A stretch of 14,473 nt of DNA, taken from an uncultured Pseudomonadota bacterium (GTDB taxonomy: Bacteria > Pseudomonadota > Gammaproteobacteria > Burkholderiales > SG8-39). The stretch is from the NCBI GenBank assembly GCA_903895005.1, contig CAITSH010000303.1, forward strand, positions 1-14,473. The letters are read 5' to 3'. A program made the translations under genes and the position numbers. Positions 14,415 to 14,473 of this stretch are shown in pieces. Within the stretch, counting starts at the first letter, position 1, and each line of letters starts with the position of its first letter. The notes under the pieces were generated by a model. That model had not been told where the DNA came from, made no database searches, and worked only from the letters and a program-made list of their open reading frames with translations.

Positions 14415-14473
14415 TTACTGCGGACGAAAGTGGTGTGCGAAGGTGAACTCGTCGGTCCGGGGCTCGTAGGCGA
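14415..14473 (-). CDS. C-terminal end of probable peptide-binding protein (partial)
   Basis: On the minus strand an open frame enters from the window edge and ends at a TAA (14417-14415) after 18 full codons that read AYEPRTDEFTFAHHFRPQ. This frame is too short to identify by itself. Its position 23 bp upstream of dppB, the coding-like composition and the usual gene order of such operons suggest the periplasmic substrate-binding protein (SBP family 5). The call is inferred from context. The rest lies outside the window. Confidence 0.6.
   Translation of the reverse strand, partial: AYEPRTDEFTFAHHFRPQ

Noticed and set aside
1..14473. CRISPR arrays, tRNA or rRNA genes, insertion sequences, phage genes
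   Set aside because: No spaced repeats, cloverleaf-like sequences, transposase frames or terminal inverted repeats were seen on either strand.

Overview
The window comes from a GC-rich Gram-negative genome, most likely a betaproteobacterium (for example the Nitrosomonadales/Rhodocyclales/Burkholderiales range). This is inferred from the System I cytochrome c maturation genes, an Mla-type lipid transporter carrying an outer-membrane-type lipoprotein, a LapG/LapD adhesin-release switch, and the dense, high-GC, overlapping gene packing. No gene here fixes the genus.

Layout: (1) 1-1842, minus strand: the heme exporter genes ccmA-ccmB-ccmC, with ccmC cut by the window edge. ccmA and ccmB overlap by 4 bp, while ccmB and ccmC are separated by 119 bp of unusually AT-rich DNA. 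(2) 1959-5402, minus strand: a tightly coupled four-gene MCE lipid-transport operon, in transcription order a STAS-MlaE permease fusion, an MlaF-type ATPase (apparent TTG start overlapping the permease stop), an MlaD-type MCE protein and a PqiC-like lipoprotein. (3) 5403-5624: a 222-bp divergent control region with back-to-back promoter candidates and a terminator-like hairpin in the rightward leader. (4) 5625-9118, plus strand: an unrecognised membrane-anchored protein, then lapG (periplasmic cysteine protease) and lapD (degenerate GGDEF/EAL inside-out c-di-GMP receptor). (5) 9128-10357, minus strand: an MFS exporter that converges on lapD with a 9-bp gap. (6) 10527-14473, minus strand: a peptide ABC transporter in the order substrate-binding protein (only the last 18 codons are inside), dppB, dppC, dppD, dppF.

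How they work together: the Mla-like proteins would form one inner-membrane complex moving lipids across the periplasm. CcmABC would deliver heme for c-type cytochrome assembly. LapD would hold or release LapG according to cytoplasmic c-di-GMP and so control proteolytic release of a surface adhesin, which is not encoded here. The Dpp set would import peptides using two different ATPases. No tRNA, rRNA, CRISPR array or insertion sequence was seen, and no gene-free stretch exceeds 300 bases. The least explained parts are the unknown gene beside lapGD and its leader; the rest is recognisable housekeeping and transport. I did not find convincing evidence of a wholly new system.
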